Below the pieces are notes generated by a model. It was given only the letters and a program-made list of their open reading frames with translations, was not told the DNA's origin and did not search any database. A DNA stretch of 16,789 nt from an uncultured Bacilli bacterium (GTDB lineage: Bacteria > Bacillota_I > Bacilli_A > RF39 > UBA660), in NCBI GenBank assembly GCA_944350395.1, contig CALVPA010000048.1:1-16789 (forward strand), given 5' to 3'. The position numbers and the translations under genes were made by a program. Below are positions 7,047-15,229 of this stretch, piece after piece (the first letter of the stretch is position 1; each line of letters begins with the position of its first letter).

Positions 7047-8024
7047 TTAGTTAGCCGTAAATGTAGCTACACATAATGTCTTAGCATCGATGCCTGTTAC
7101 AGATAGATTCCACGAATCGCTATTCCATGTAGCAGTAGCGTTCGAATTGCAAGTTGCACCAGTAAATGTATAAGAGCCATCTTTAGGAGGTGCATCTTTA
7201 GTAAACGTACTATTGCCAGCGGAATCTGTGAGATTAAAGTATATCTCTATGTCAGACGTTATCTTTTTAAAATACACATCACAAGAATTTTGCTTTGTCA
7301 AATTCCCTAGATTCAAAGTGTTGATATCATTATCCCATACAGGATTGGCACTCTCTGTACATTCTGTCTTATAATATGCATAATTATTTTGGTCTGGAAA
7401 GCTGGAAGCTGATGTCGGATTAGCAAAGTTTTCATCGTATAAAACAGTTCTTATCGTTATATCTTGTTCATAATAACCGCTAGAAATATTAGACGTCAAA
7501 CTGTTTTGGGTATATCCACCTGCTATTGTAAAGTTAATCGTAGCACTTGTACTACCATCGTTTACAATTACGACTCTCATATTAATAGAACTTCCACTCG
7601 TGCCTACAGTTCCAACCATATTATTTTTCAAATTTTGAGAATAGTAAACAGAAACGTCAGTGGCACTCGTGTTGTAATTTAGGGCATATTTAGTTTTAAA
7701 AGAATTAGAACTAGTCAAAGTCAAATCTACAGCTAAAGTTTTACCAGCATCAACTGTTATAGAGCCATTTGAATAGCCAGAAGTACTACTAGATAAAGTA
7801 TAATTGAGTTTAGCTATAGTGATTACAGCCGCATTTAAATATTTAGTCACGGTAAAGAGCGAATAAGTAGTCGCTGTAAACACACAAAAGAGCCCAATAA
7901 AACTCGTAACTATGAAATAGTTTAACTGAGTCTTATCGAGATATTTCAACTTGCGCCAAGAGCGCTTAATACTAATGGAAATTTTTTTAAATAACTTATT
8001 CATGTATTTTTTTGCTTTTTCCAT
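7047..8024 (-). CDS. Signal-anchored surface protein with two Cys/Trp modules
   Basis: A 325-residue protein with no recognised name. Residues 1-34 are basic (KKYMNKLFKKISISIKRSWRKLK region), then one hydrophobic segment at about 36-58 acts as a signal anchor, placing the rest outside the cell. No LPXTG or lipobox is seen. Residues 70-205 are Ser/Thr/Asn-rich and look like beta-sandwich material. Residues 215-252 and 285-322 are two copies of one module, Y-x6-C-x7-W-x17-C-x3-F, exactly 70 residues apart: Cys222, Trp230, Cys248, Phe252 and Cys292, Trp300, Cys318, Phe322. Each cysteine pair probably forms a disulfide. The ATG at 8022-8024 has AAAGGG about 11 bases upstream; Met8 is an alternative start. 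A strong sigma-A promoter and a terminator show it is a single-gene unit. An adhesin or envelope role is inference only. Confidence 0.85.
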   Translation of the reverse strand: MEKAKKYMNKLFKKISISIKRSWRKLKYLDKTQLNYFIVTSFIGLFCVFTATTYSLFTVTKYLNAAVITIAKLNYTLSSSTSGYSNGSITVDAGKTLAVDLTLTSSNSFKTKYALNYNTSATDVSVYYSQNLKNNMVGTVGTSGSSINMRVVIVNDGSTSATINFTIAGGYTQNSLTSNISSGYYEQDITIRTVLYDENFANPTSASSFPDQNNYAYYKTECTESANPVWDNDINTLNLGNLTKQNSCDVYFKKITSDIEIYFNLTDSAGNSTFTKDAPPKDGSYTFTGATCNSNATATWNSDSWNLSVTGIDAKTLCVATFTAN

Positions 8025-8043
8025 TCAACATAGCCCTTTACTC

Positions 8044-8061
8044 TATACTGCTTATAGTATA
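8044..8061. repeat. Inverted repeat over the surface-gene promoter
   Basis: TATACT (8044-8049) and AGTATA (8056-8061) are perfect inverted copies 6 bases apart. One copy is the -10 box and the other covers the expected start point, which is where an operator could sit. The AT-rich context makes a chance match quite possible. Confidence 0.35.
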
Positions 8062-8084
8062 ACAAAAAAATCTAATTTTAACAA
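8056..8084 (-). promoter_or_regulatory. Sigma-A-type promoter of the surface protein gene
   Basis: On the minus strand TTGTTA (8079-8084) is followed after exactly 17 bases by TATACT (8056-8061). The start point would be near 8049, giving a leader of about 25 bases that holds the AAAGGG ribosome site. Confidence 0.7.
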
Positions 8085-8105
8085 CCCACTTATATTACTT
8101 TGCAT

Positions 8106-8130
8106 AAAAAAAAGAGTATTGTTACTCTTT
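8106..8130 (-). terminator. Intrinsic terminator of the obgE operon
   Basis: AAAGAGTA (8111-8118) pairs with TACTCTTT (8123-8130) over 8 bp with a 4-base loop; on the minus strand a run of T's follows (A-run 8106-8113 on the plus strand). The obgE TAA stop (8122-8124) lies inside the hairpin. Confidence 0.85.
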
Positions 8131-9396
8131 AAATATGAAGACGTAATCCATTATCTGAACTTCATCTCCTCTTTTTGCTCCTAACTTTTCTAATTCCTCT
8201 TCTACACCCATATTCCTAAGTTTTTTAGCAAATCTTATTGTAGCTTCTTCGCTTTCGAATCTAGTCATCTTGAAAAGTTTTTCTATTTTGTCTCCACTTA
8301 AAACCCAAGTATCTCCTTCTTTAGTGATGCTAAAAGGCAACTCTTGTTTGAATTTGTACAATACTTGATCTTCTAATTCGTCATCATCATAAATTTTTAA
8401 ATCCGGTATTTCATCTAAAAGGTCTGCCAGTTTTTTAAGAAGTGGTTCAAATCCTTCGTTAAGAGCGGCACTTATTTCGAATATACATTTATCAGGATAT
8501 GCCTTTTTAAATTTTGCTATGTTTTCTTTCGCTGCAGGTAAATCCATTTTATTGGCAATTATTATTTCTTCTTTTTTATACAGTTTCTCGTCGTATTTTC
8601 TTATCTCGCCAGATATTATCTCATAATCTTCAATAGGATTTCTTCCTTCACTTGCCCCCATATCGATCACGTGCGCTAGTATTTTAGTTCTAGATGCGTG
8701 CCTCAAAAATTTTATTCCAAGGCCTACTCCTTCGCTTGCACCTAAGATAAGTCCCGGCAAATCGGCCATCGTAAATACTCGCTCGTCTTTTAGCTTGACG
8801 ACACCTATATTTGGACTTAATGTCGTGAAATGGTAGGCGGCAATTTTCGGCTTGCAAGCACTGATCATACTAAGGATAGTGCTTTTGCCGACACTAGGCA
8901 TTCCTATAAGACCGACGTCCGCTATCATCTTTAACTCGCACTTTAATACTCTCTCTTCACCAGGCTCACCTTTTTCGCTAAAATTAGGCGCTGGTTCATC
9001 GTGAGTAGCGAAAGCTTTATTACGTCTTCCTCCGCGGCCGCCTTTCGCAACGACGACTCTCTGTTTGTCTTCAACGATATCTCCGACAACTAATCCGGTA
9101 TCAGCGTCAGTAAGCACAGTACCGAGAGGAACTTTGATTACCACATCTTCTCTATTAGCACCATATTTATTTGATCCTTTTCCATTTATACCTTTTTCAG
9201 CCTTTATAATTTTGTGGTATCTAAGATCGATGAGAGTTTTTAAACTTCTATCACCTTCAAAAATAATGCTCGCTCCACGACCTCCATTACCACCATCTGG
9301 GCCTCCCATAGGTTCACACTTTTCTCTTCTAAAACTCGTGCAACCGTCTCCACCTTTTCCTGCGAAAAGTTTTACTATAACTTCATCTTCAAACAT
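8122..9396 (-). CDS. obgE: GTPase Obg
   Basis: Essential ribosome-associated GTPase acting in 50S assembly and stress signalling. The length of 424 residues is normal for low-GC Gram-positives. The N-terminal Obg fold is glycine-rich (AGKGGDGCTSFRREK near 12-26, GGPDGGNGGRG at 31-41, about residues 1-156). The GTPase domain has G1 GMPSVGKST at 165-173, the switch TT at 191-192, G3 DLPG at 212-215, G4 NKMD at 282-285 and G5 SAA at 309-311. Residues about 345-424 form the C-terminal OCT domain, ending MDYVFIFKE. The ATG at 9394-9396 has AAGGAG upstream, and that site overlaps the TAA of the preceding gene (TAAAGGAG), so the two are one operon with 12 bases between them. Confidence 0.97.
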   Translation of the reverse strand: MFEDEVIVKLFAGKGGDGCTSFRREKCEPMGGPDGGNGGRGASIIFEGDRSLKTLIDLRYHKIIKAEKGINGKGSNKYGANREDVVIKVPLGTVLTDADTGLVVGDIVEDKQRVVVAKGGRGGRRNKAFATHDEPAPNFSEKGEPGEERVLKCELKMIADVGLIGMPSVGKSTILSMISACKPKIAAYHFTTLSPNIGVVKLKDERVFTMADLPGLILGASEGVGLGIKFLRHASRTKILAHVIDMGASEGRNPIEDYEIISGEIRKYDEKLYKKEEIIIANKMDLPAAKENIAKFKKAYPDKCIFEISAALNEGFEPLLKKLADLLDEIPDLKIYDDDELEDQVLYKFKQELPFSITKEGDTWVLSGDKIEKLFKMTRFESEEATIRFAKKLRNMGVEEELEKLGAKRGDEVQIMDYVFIFKE

Positions 9397-9408
9397 CGCT
9401 ATTCTCCT

Positions 9409-10104
9409 TTACTTTTTAAGAACTTTTATTAGAGGTTTATCTTTATCTTCTTCGTATTTAGTTTCATCGAAAAGTCTTACAAGTGACTCTTTTAACCTTT
9501 TGAGTTCCTCTATTCTTGCAGTTTTTTCATTGTTCTTTAAACTTTTGCTCGCATAATCTATTGCCGTAGCTGTCTGCATGACGGCTGTTACACACACCGC
9601 TTTGTTTACAAGTTCGTCGCTCACTAAAAGACTATTTAAATTCATGTGTAAAACTGAAGATACTATCTCATTTAACAAATTTGGATTCAATACATTTATA
9701 GCCATGAGAGCGAGAGTTACACTCAAAAACCACGTCTTTATTTTACCCAAAATAGAAGATTTTACTATTTCGCCTTGAAGTGTTCTTCTCACATTTATTC
9801 CAGTTATACCTAACTCTAAAAAGAGTGGAATGAGTAAAAAATTTTGAACACCTATTAGAGATAATATACAAGATACGGCGAGTACTTTATCTCCGAGTGA
9901 ATCGAGTAATCCTCCACCTAAAGTTTGCACATTCCACTTTCTAGCTAATTTTCCATCTACAAAATCCGTTACAAATAATAGGGATAATACTGCGATTAAT
10001 AGAGGAATACTCATAATGTTAAATATGATTGGAAGAACTAAAGCACCAAGTATTCTAGAAGAAGTGATTGCGTTTACTAACCATTTCTTTTTATCTTTAG
10101 ACAT
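9409..10104 (-). CDS. pgsA: CDP-alcohol phosphatidyltransferase, PgsA-like
   Basis: Integral membrane enzyme that transfers a phosphatidyl group from CDP-diacylglycerol to an alcohol; the likely acceptor is glycerol-3-phosphate (phosphatidylglycerophosphate synthase), but the sequence does not prove the substrate. The complete family motif D-xx-D-G-xx-A-R-x8-G-xxx-D-xxx-D is present: Asp47, Asp50, Gly51, Ala54, Arg55, Gly64, Asp68 and Asp72. About five or six hydrophobic segments span residues 10-185. The usual family length is about 180-200 residues; here about 45 extra charged residues (190-231) form a cytoplasmic tail. The ATG at 10102-10104 follows AAGGGGGGA. It is the first gene of an operon with obgE, driven by the promoter at 10129-10157. 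Confidence 0.88.
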   Translation of the reverse strand: MSKDKKKWLVNAITSSRILGALVLPIIFNIMSIPLLIAVLSLLFVTDFVDGKLARKWNVQTLGGGLLDSLGDKVLAVSCILSLIGVQNFLLIPLFLELGITGINVRRTLQGEIVKSSILGKIKTWFLSVTLALMAINVLNPNLLNEIVSSVLHMNLNSLLVSDELVNKAVCVTAVMQTATAIDYASKSLKNNEKTARIEELKRLKESLVRLFDETKYEEDKDKPLIKVLKK

Positions 10105-10128
10105 AGTATCCCCCCTTCTTTCTTAATT

Positions 10129-10157
10129 ATATTATCAAAATATAGTGCGAATGTCAA
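10129..10157 (-). promoter_or_regulatory. Sigma-A-type promoter of the pgsA-like/obgE operon
   Basis: A perfect TTGACA (10152-10157) is followed after 17 bases by TAATAT (10129-10134) on the minus strand. The start point would be near 10122, leaving a leader of about 18 bases with the AAGGGGGGA ribosome site. A TATAAT overlaps three bases further on, but at 20-base spacing. Confidence 0.8.
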
Positions 10158-10177
10158 AAGAGATAAACTCTTAAATT

Positions 10178-10211
10178 AAAAAAATTAATGGCTATTTATC
10201 CATTAATTTTT
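10178..10211 (-). terminator. Intrinsic terminator of the valS operon
   Basis: AAAAATTAATGG (10180-10191) pairs with CCATTAATTTTT (10200-10211) over 12 bp with an 8-base loop, with a T-run on the minus-strand 3' side. The valS stop TAA (10203-10205) and its last codons lie in the hairpin. Confidence 0.8.
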
Positions 10212-12728
10212 AAGTTTAGATAACTGTTCTTCTTCCTCTTTTAATTTATTTTTCTCTTCGTCTACAATTTTCTTAGGTGCTTTATTTATATAATTCTCAT
10301 TAGATAACAGTTTTTTTCTTCTTTCGATGCTCTTTTCTAAGTCATTAATCTGCTTTTCTAAAAGAGCTCTATCGTTTTCCGTTTCTATTTTAGGATAATA
10401 TACCGTGATAGAATAATCTTTATATACTACATCGTAGCAGTTGTTATAATCAGTATCGTCATTTATTCTATCAGATAACTTAAGCATCTTTAAGATCAAA
10501 TCATAGTCAGAGGTATTATTGAGTCTAACGCTGAATTCTTTGCCAATTCCGTTTTCTAATTTATAAGTTCTGAATAACTTTATAAACTCGATGATTTCGT
10601 TCATCTTAGTTTCCGAATAGATTAGGTTCTCATCGTAGATTGGATAAGTGCTTATCATAACGCTTTCTGCATCTTTAAATGGAAGCATGTCGTATATCTC
10701 ATCGCTTACGTAAGGCATAAAAGGACTAATAAGTTTGATAACGTTACTTAATACATAATATAGAACTGACTTAGTAGAAAGGCTATCCAAGCTGAATTTA
10801 GCCATCTCTATATAGTTATCACAGAAGTCTGACCATATAAAGTTATAAAGATGGCTACCAGCATTGTTAAATTCATATTTATCTAAATATTTTCTTACAT
10901 TTTTGATGGTCTTATTTAATCTAGTTACGATCCATTTGTCTTCTAGTTTGAGTTTTTCTAAACTGTATTCTTTTTCGTTTAAGTCTTCGATATTCATGAG
11001 AACAAATCTAGATGCATTCCAAAGTTTATTTATGAAATTCCACGTACTCTTTACTTTGTCCTCGTCATATTTTAAATCCATACCGGCACTTACTTCGGTA
11101 ACTAAATAGTATCTTAAGGCATCTGCTCCATAAGTATCGATTACGTCCATAGGGTCTACTCCATTACCTAGACTCTTACTCATCTTTCTGCCCTGTTTAT
11201 CTCTTATTAAACCGTGAATTATGCAATCTTTAAATGGTCTAGATCCAGTAAAGTGTAATCCTTGGAATGTCATCCTATTTACCCAGAATGGAATTATATC
11301 GTATCCAGTTACTAAGACGTCGTTTGGATAGTACCTCTTCATATCACTCGTCTCTTCTGGCCATCCGAGTGTACTAAATGGCCATAGAGCACTACTAAAC
11401 CAAGTATCTAAAACGTCAGGGTCTTGTATCCATCCCTCTTCTTTAGGTGCTTCCATACCTACATATATCTCTTCGCCTTTATACCAAGCAGGTATCCTGT
11501 GTCCCCACCAAAGTTGTCTAGATATACACCAGTCGTAAGTTATCTCCATCCAATGATTCATGATTTTCTCAAATCTAGCAGGTACAAAATTGACTTTTCT
11601 ATCCGGATCTTTCTGATTTTCTAATACTCTGTCGGCAAGAGGCCTCATCTTTACGAACCATTGCTTAGATAAGTATGGTTCAATCATAGCGTCAGTTCTC
11701 TCAGAGTGACCTACACTGTGAGTTATCTCTTCTATTTTAATAAGTAGTCCCTTTTCTTTTAAATCTTCCACTAATTTTTCGCGGCATAGAAAGCGGTCCA
11801 TACCAGCATATTTTCCGCATAGTTCATTCATCGTACCGTTTGGATTCATTATGATTACTTTATCTAAGTTATGTCTCATGCCGACTTCGAAGTCATTTGG
11901 ATCGTGGGCAGGTGTTATCTTAACTATACCAGTACCAAATTCCATATCGGCGTGTTCGTCCCCGATTATAGGAATCAGCTTATTTACGATAGGTAATATT
12001 ACGTTTTTACCGATTAGATGATTATATCTCTTATCGTTTGGATTGACTGCAACGGCAGTATCTCCAAATAGTGTTTCAGGTCTCGTCGTTGCAACTTCTA
12101 AGTAATCGTCTGTTCCTTCGATAAAATATTTAATGTGATAAAATGCTCCTTTTACATCTTTATATATCACTTCTTCTTGAGAAAGGGCAGTCATCGCTAC
12201 TGGATCCCAATTGATGATTCTTTCACCGCGATAGATTAATCCCTCATTATATAGTTTAACAAATACAGTTCTAACTGCTCTATTAAGCCCTTCATCTAAA
12301 GTAAATCTCTCTTTATTATAGTCTAGTGAAAGCCCAAGTTTTGCCCACTGATTGTGGATGTTATCTGCATATTCTTCTTTCCATTTCCATGCACATTTGA
12401 GCCACTCTTCCCTGTCCATCTTTCGTGGATCTATTCCTTCATCTTTAAGTTTCTTATCGACTTTAGCTTGAGTTGCTATGCCGGCGTGATCCATACCCGG
12501 AAGCCAGAGAGCATCATATCCATCCATTCTCTTATATCTTATGAGTACATCCTGAATAGTCGTATTCCAAGCGTGTCCGAGGTGAAGTTTACCTGTAACA
12601 TTTGGAGGCGGTATTACGATAGTAAATGCTTTCTTGCTCATATCTCCAGAATTAAAATAACCCTTTTCTTTCCATTTTTCATACTTTGATTCTTCTACTC
12701 TTTTGTGATCATATTTAGTCTCTAACAT
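10203..12728 (-). CDS. valS: Valyl-tRNA synthetase
   Basis: Class Ia synthetase that charges tRNA-Val. It has 841 residues, slightly shorter than the usual 880 or so. The HIGH motif is HLGH at 49-52 within [13 protein letters not shown], and the KMSKS motif is KMSKS at 515-519. The CP1 editing domain, which removes mischarged threonine, is present: [17 protein letters not shown] at 214-230 and the HDPNDF acidic region at 275-280. [16 protein letters not shown] near 400-415 and [16 protein letters not shown] near 438-453 identify ValRS. The anticodon-binding domain covers about 595-770 and the C-terminal tRNA-binding coiled coil about 784-841. The ATG at 12726-12728 follows the TGA of the HD-domain gene after one base, so translation is probably coupled; AGAGGA lies about 10 bases upstream. 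Transcription is controlled by the T-box at 13465-13671. Confidence 0.97.
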   Translation of the reverse strand: MLETKYDHKRVEESKYEKWKEKGYFNSGDMSKKAFTIVIPPPNVTGKLHLGHAWNTTIQDVLIRYKRMDGYDALWLPGMDHAGIATQAKVDKKLKDEGIDPRKMDREEWLKCAWKWKEEYADNIHNQWAKLGLSLDYNKERFTLDEGLNRAVRTVFVKLYNEGLIYRGERIINWDPVAMTALSQEEVIYKDVKGAFYHIKYFIEGTDDYLEVATTRPETLFGDTAVAVNPNDKRYNHLIGKNVILPIVNKLIPIIGDEHADMEFGTGIVKITPAHDPNDFEVGMRHNLDKVIIMNPNGTMNELCGKYAGMDRFLCREKLVEDLKEKGLLIKIEEITHSVGHSERTDAMIEPYLSKQWFVKMRPLADRVLENQKDPDRKVNFVPARFEKIMNHWMEITYDWCISRQLWWGHRIPAWYKGEEIYVGMEAPKEEGWIQDPDVLDTWFSSALWPFSTLGWPEETSDMKRYYPNDVLVTGYDIIPFWVNRMTFQGLHFTGSRPFKDCIIHGLIRDKQGRKMSKSLGNGVDPMDVIDTYGADALRYYLVTEVSAGMDLKYDEDKVKSTWNFINKLWNASRFVLMNIEDLNEKEYSLEKLKLEDKWIVTRLNKTIKNVRKYLDKYEFNNAGSHLYNFIWSDFCDNYIEMAKFSLDSLSTKSVLYYVLSNVIKLISPFMPYVSDEIYDMLPFKDAESVMISTYPIYDENLIYSETKMNEIIEFIKLFRTYKLENGIGKEFSVRLNNTSDYDLILKMLKLSDRINDDTDYNNCYDVVYKDYSITVYYPKIETENDRALLEKQINDLEKSIERRKKLLSNENYINKAPKKIVDEEKNKLKEEEEQLSKLKN

Positions 12729-12729
12729 A

Positions 12730-13446
12730 TCATTCCATCCTCTCTTTTGCGTATTCTTCTACTATGTCTAATATATCTTTGAATTTATCTTCGCCTTTAA
12801 TTATTTTGTAATAAGATTCAATGTAACCGAGTGCTTCCTTTATAAACATCTCATTATTTATATCGAATATGAGTGCAAATTTGACCGCTATCTCATCGTT
12901 ATGGGTCTTAACGTCCTTATTATTAACTAGTTTTTTCTTTTTTATGGCATCCATAACTTTTGGACTGATTAGTGAATCGTCACACACCACTTTAAAAACA
13001 TTTAACTTTCCGAACATGTATAGAATATCTAATTTGTCCGTATCTCTTATCAGTTTTGCCTGTTTTAGCATTTCTGCATCAGTACATTTAGGTAGTCTGT
13101 ATTTATTATGATTTTTAATCGCAAATTTGATTATCTCGTAATCTTTCTCATCTTTGACATATTTCTTTATATTACATTCATCGAATAGATATTTGACTCC
13201 AAAATCTGCATGGTCGAATCCTTCTAAATCGGAAAAAGAATCAGTAATTTCTAGTTGCCTAAATCTTCCTATATCGTGAAGTAACCCTATCTCACCTGCA
13301 AGATTTACTTCTTCTTTAGAAAATCCGAGTTTTTCTGCATTTTTCTTATTTTTTTCATACACTCTTAGAGAATGCTCAACTTTCCACATGATTTTCTCGT
13401 CGCTAATGTCGAATTTATTCACATATTTGTTGAACTCTTTTAACAT
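12730..13446 (-). CDS. HD-domain phosphohydrolase, first gene of the valS T-box operon
   Basis: A soluble 238-residue protein of the HD metal-dependent phosphohydrolase superfamily. The ligand set is complete: His25, the HD pair His57-Asp58 ([10 protein letters not shown]), His79 (DHADFG), His113 (NHNKY) and Asp137 (RDTDKLD), enough for a one- or two-metal site. Substrate cannot be read from the sequence; nucleotides or nucleotide second messengers are family norms. It has none of the HD-GYP signature. I chose the ATG at 13444-13446: an ATG three codons earlier (13455) directly abuts the AGGAGG site, leaving no spacing, while 13446 has 9 bases. The gene sits between the T-box leader and valS, with one base to valS, so it should be expressed when tRNA-Val is uncharged. 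Confidence 0.88.
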   Translation of the reverse strand: MLKEFNKYVNKFDISDEKIMWKVEHSLRVYEKNKKNAEKLGFSKEEVNLAGEIGLLHDIGRFRQLEITDSFSDLEGFDHADFGVKYLFDECNIKKYVKDEKDYEIIKFAIKNHNKYRLPKCTDAEMLKQAKLIRDTDKLDILYMFGKLNVFKVVCDDSLISPKVMDAIKKKKLVNNKDVKTHNDEIAVKFALIFDINNEMFIKEALGYIESYYKIIKGEDKFKDILDIVEEYAKERME

Positions 13447-13455
13447 AAATATCAT

Positions 13456-13461
13456 CCTCCT
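13456..13461 (-). promoter_or_regulatory. AGGAGG ribosome binding site that decides the HD-gene start
   Basis: A perfect AGGAGG is followed at once by ATG (13455) and, 9 bases later, by a second in-frame ATG (13446). Only the second has workable spacing. Confidence 0.8.
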
Positions 13462-13464
13462 AAT

Positions 13465-13531
13465 AAAAAAATAGCTATAAACGTAGGGACGAAATTTATT
13501 TTCCGTGGTACCACCCTACTTTTATAACTAT
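13465..13531 (-). terminator. T-box-controlled intrinsic terminator
   Basis: An 18-base arm at 13514-13531 pairs with 13471-13488 with one mismatch and one G-T wobble, followed by a run of seven T's on the minus strand. The 5' arm overlaps the T-box sequence, so forming the antiterminator with uncharged tRNA prevents this hairpin. Confidence 0.9.
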
Positions 13532-13671
13532 CGTTATACTCATTCATCACTTAACGCGTTTATATGCGATTTTTCTCCACTGCAACCTTCAAAAATTTCT
13601 CCTATCAGTTCTCACCGTCCACTGACTCTCTTTAAGGATATGTTTTTTACTCCTCAGTTTCTTCGAAAACT
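13465..13671 (-). promoter_or_regulatory. T-box riboswitch, tRNA-Val type
   Basis: Leader RNA that senses uncharged tRNA and controls the HD-domain gene and valS. The canonical T-box AGGGTGGTACCACGG lies at 13503-13517. Its TGGT bulge would pair with a tRNA 3' ACCA end, fitting an A discriminator as in tRNA-Val. Stem I shows the AGTA / GAA loop-E pair of the specifier loop (GAA at 13588-13590), AGAGAG, and a distal stem-loop TCAGT...ACTGA with GGTGAGA in its loop. The triplet after GAAG is GTT (13584-13586), a valine codon, agreeing with the downstream valS. The competing terminator is at 13465-13531. The T-box identity is secure; the specifier assignment is by motif position and not by folding. 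Confidence 0.93.
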
Positions 13672-13677
13672 AAGGTG

Positions 13678-13706
13678 ATTATACTATAAATTTTGTTTTG
13701 TTGCAA
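13678..13706 (-). promoter_or_regulatory. Sigma-A-type promoter of the T-box/HD/valS operon
   Basis: TTGCAA (13701-13706) is followed after 17 bases by a perfect TATAAT (13678-13683) on the minus strand. The start point would be near 13671, just ahead of Stem I. Confidence 0.85.
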
Positions 13707-13739
13707 TACATTGTTTATCAAAAATTATTCTTTCACTAC

Positions 13740-13768
13740 TTGTATAAATTACAACTTTATTATATAAT
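13740..13768 (+). promoter_or_regulatory. Promoter of the PilB-like ATPase gene
   Basis: A perfect TATAAT (13763-13768) has TTGTAT (13740-13745) 17 bases upstream. The start point near 13775 leaves a leader of about 20 bases with the AAGGGTG ribosome site. It is divergent from the T-box promoter, with 33 bases between the two -35 boxes. Confidence 0.65.
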
Positions 13769-13795
13769 TGATTAAGAATAAAAGGGTGTGAGAAA

Positions 13796-15229
13796 ATGTT
13801 TGAAGAGCAAATGCTTGGCAGTAATGAACAAACCAATAATTATGTAAATCCACTTCAAAATGAAACTTCTTCGCCCATAAAGAGTACTAACATTCCAAAT
13901 TCTAATACTGATTTTAAAAACATAATAAACTACGATTATGAAAACACTCCTATCGTAGATATAGTAAACGATATGATAGTCGATTCCGTCAAAAGAAGAG
14001 CCTCGGACATACATTTTGACCCATTCGAGAATGGAATACATGTTAGAATCAGAATAGATGGAGATTTGCACGACTATACGACTGTACCTCTGGCTATGAA
14101 GAAAAACCTTATAACACGTGTTAAAATCATATCTAATATGAATATTACGGAATCGAGACTTCCACAAGATGGTGCGATTAAGGGATTAATCGAAGATTTA
14201 ACTGTAGATTTGCGTGTATCATGTTTGCCTACAAATATGGGTGAAAAAATCGTTATTCGTATTTTGGATTACTCTATGTCTAGTGCGGGACTAGAAAATT
14301 TAGGATTCACTAAAGAAAACTACGAGACAGTACAAAAGATGATAGCAATACCAAACGGTATAATACTAATTACAGGTGCTACTGGATCAGGTAAATCTAC
14401 AACTGTATATGCTATGCTTCAGAGGTTAAATACAGAAAACAGGAATCTAATTACCGTAGAAGACCCAATAGAGATGAACATCGAAGGAGTAAACCAGGTA
14501 CAAGTAAACAGTGAAATCGGCATGACCTTTGGAAGTGCTTTAAGAAGCATTTTAAGACAAGACCCAGATATCATTATGATCGGTGAGATTCGTGATACTG
14601 AGACTGCCAAAATAGCCGTACGTTCAGCCATCACTGGACACTTAGTATTATCGACAATACACACGAACGACTCATTAAATACTATAGAAAGACTCCTCGA
14701 TATGGATGTAGAAAGGTACCTATTGGGTGCTGCCATCTCGGGAATCATTTCCCAAAAACTAGCGCGCAAACTATGTCCCGAATGCAAACACTTGAGAAAG
14801 ACTACCGATTACGAAAAAGAAGTATTTAAAAAAGCTTTAGGACTCGATGTAAACGAAATATATGAAGCTAAAGGATGCACGAATTGTACAAACGGATATA
14901 AAGGAAGAATACCTATTCACGAAGTATTACTTATCAATCAAGATATAAAAGATGCTATTTCATCTGGTATGCCAAAAACGGAACTTAGAAATCTAGTATT
15001 TGCAGAAAATTCTAACATAAATACTATGCTTCAAGACGGACTTAGAAAAGTTTTGACTGGTGAGACTTCATTCGACGAAATATTAAGACTAATAGAACTA
15101 GACGACGAGACTTTAAATTCATACGATGCTTTAGGAATAAATGGTGCTAATATTGCAAAGAAAAAAATCGAAGAAAAAAAAGATAATGCTAATGATAAAA
15201 AAAGTGAATTAGAGACATTCAGTTTCTAA
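13796..15229 (+). CDS. PilB/GspE-family secretion ATPase
   Basis: Hexameric ATPase of the type IV pilus / type II secretion assembly class, acting at the cytoplasmic face of the membrane. It has 477 residues. The N2 domain starts near 50 (ASDIHFDPFENGIHVRIRIDG at about 69-89). Walker A GATGSGKST is at 194-202, the Asp box TVEDPIE at 220-226, Walker B region DPDIIMIGEIRD at 256-267 with Glu264, and the His box near 280-291 with His289. A CxxC...CxxC zinc site is at Cys327, 330, 361 and 364, as in PilB/GspE and unlike ComGA. The N-terminal MshEN-type domain of full PilB is missing; residues 1-48 are Asn/Ser-rich and look disordered, and residues 452-477 are a charged tail. The ATG at 13796 follows AAGGGTG. 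No pilin, platform protein or prepilin peptidase gene is in the window, so the machine it powers is unknown. Confidence 0.9.
   Translation: MFEEQMLGSNEQTNNYVNPLQNETSSPIKSTNIPNSNTDFKNIINYDYENTPIVDIVNDMIVDSVKRRASDIHFDPFENGIHVRIRIDGDLHDYTTVPLAMKKNLITRVKIISNMNITESRLPQDGAIKGLIEDLTVDLRVSCLPTNMGEKIVIRILDYSMSSAGLENLGFTKENYETVQKMIAIPNGIILITGATGSGKSTTVYAMLQRLNTENRNLITVEDPIEMNIEGVNQVQVNSEIGMTFGSALRSILRQDPDIIMIGEIRDTETAKIAVRSAITGHLVLSTIHTNDSLNTIERLLDMDVERYLLGAAISGIISQKLARKLCPECKHLRKTTDYEKEVFKKALGLDVNEIYEAKGCTNCTNGYKGRIPIHEVLLINQDIKDAISSGMPKTELRNLVFAENSNINTMLQDGLRKVLTGETSFDEILRLIELDDETLNSYDALGINGANIAKKKIEEKKDNANDKKSELETFSF

Noticed and set aside
13444..13455. Upstream ATG at 13455 as start of the HD-domain gene.
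   Set aside because: It abuts the AGGAGG site with zero spacing; the in-frame ATG at 13446 has 9 bases.
13772..14167. Minus-strand open frame of 131 codons under the PilB-like gene.
   Set aside because: It is antisense to the conserved ATPase region and its promoter, with no ribosome site or family resemblance.
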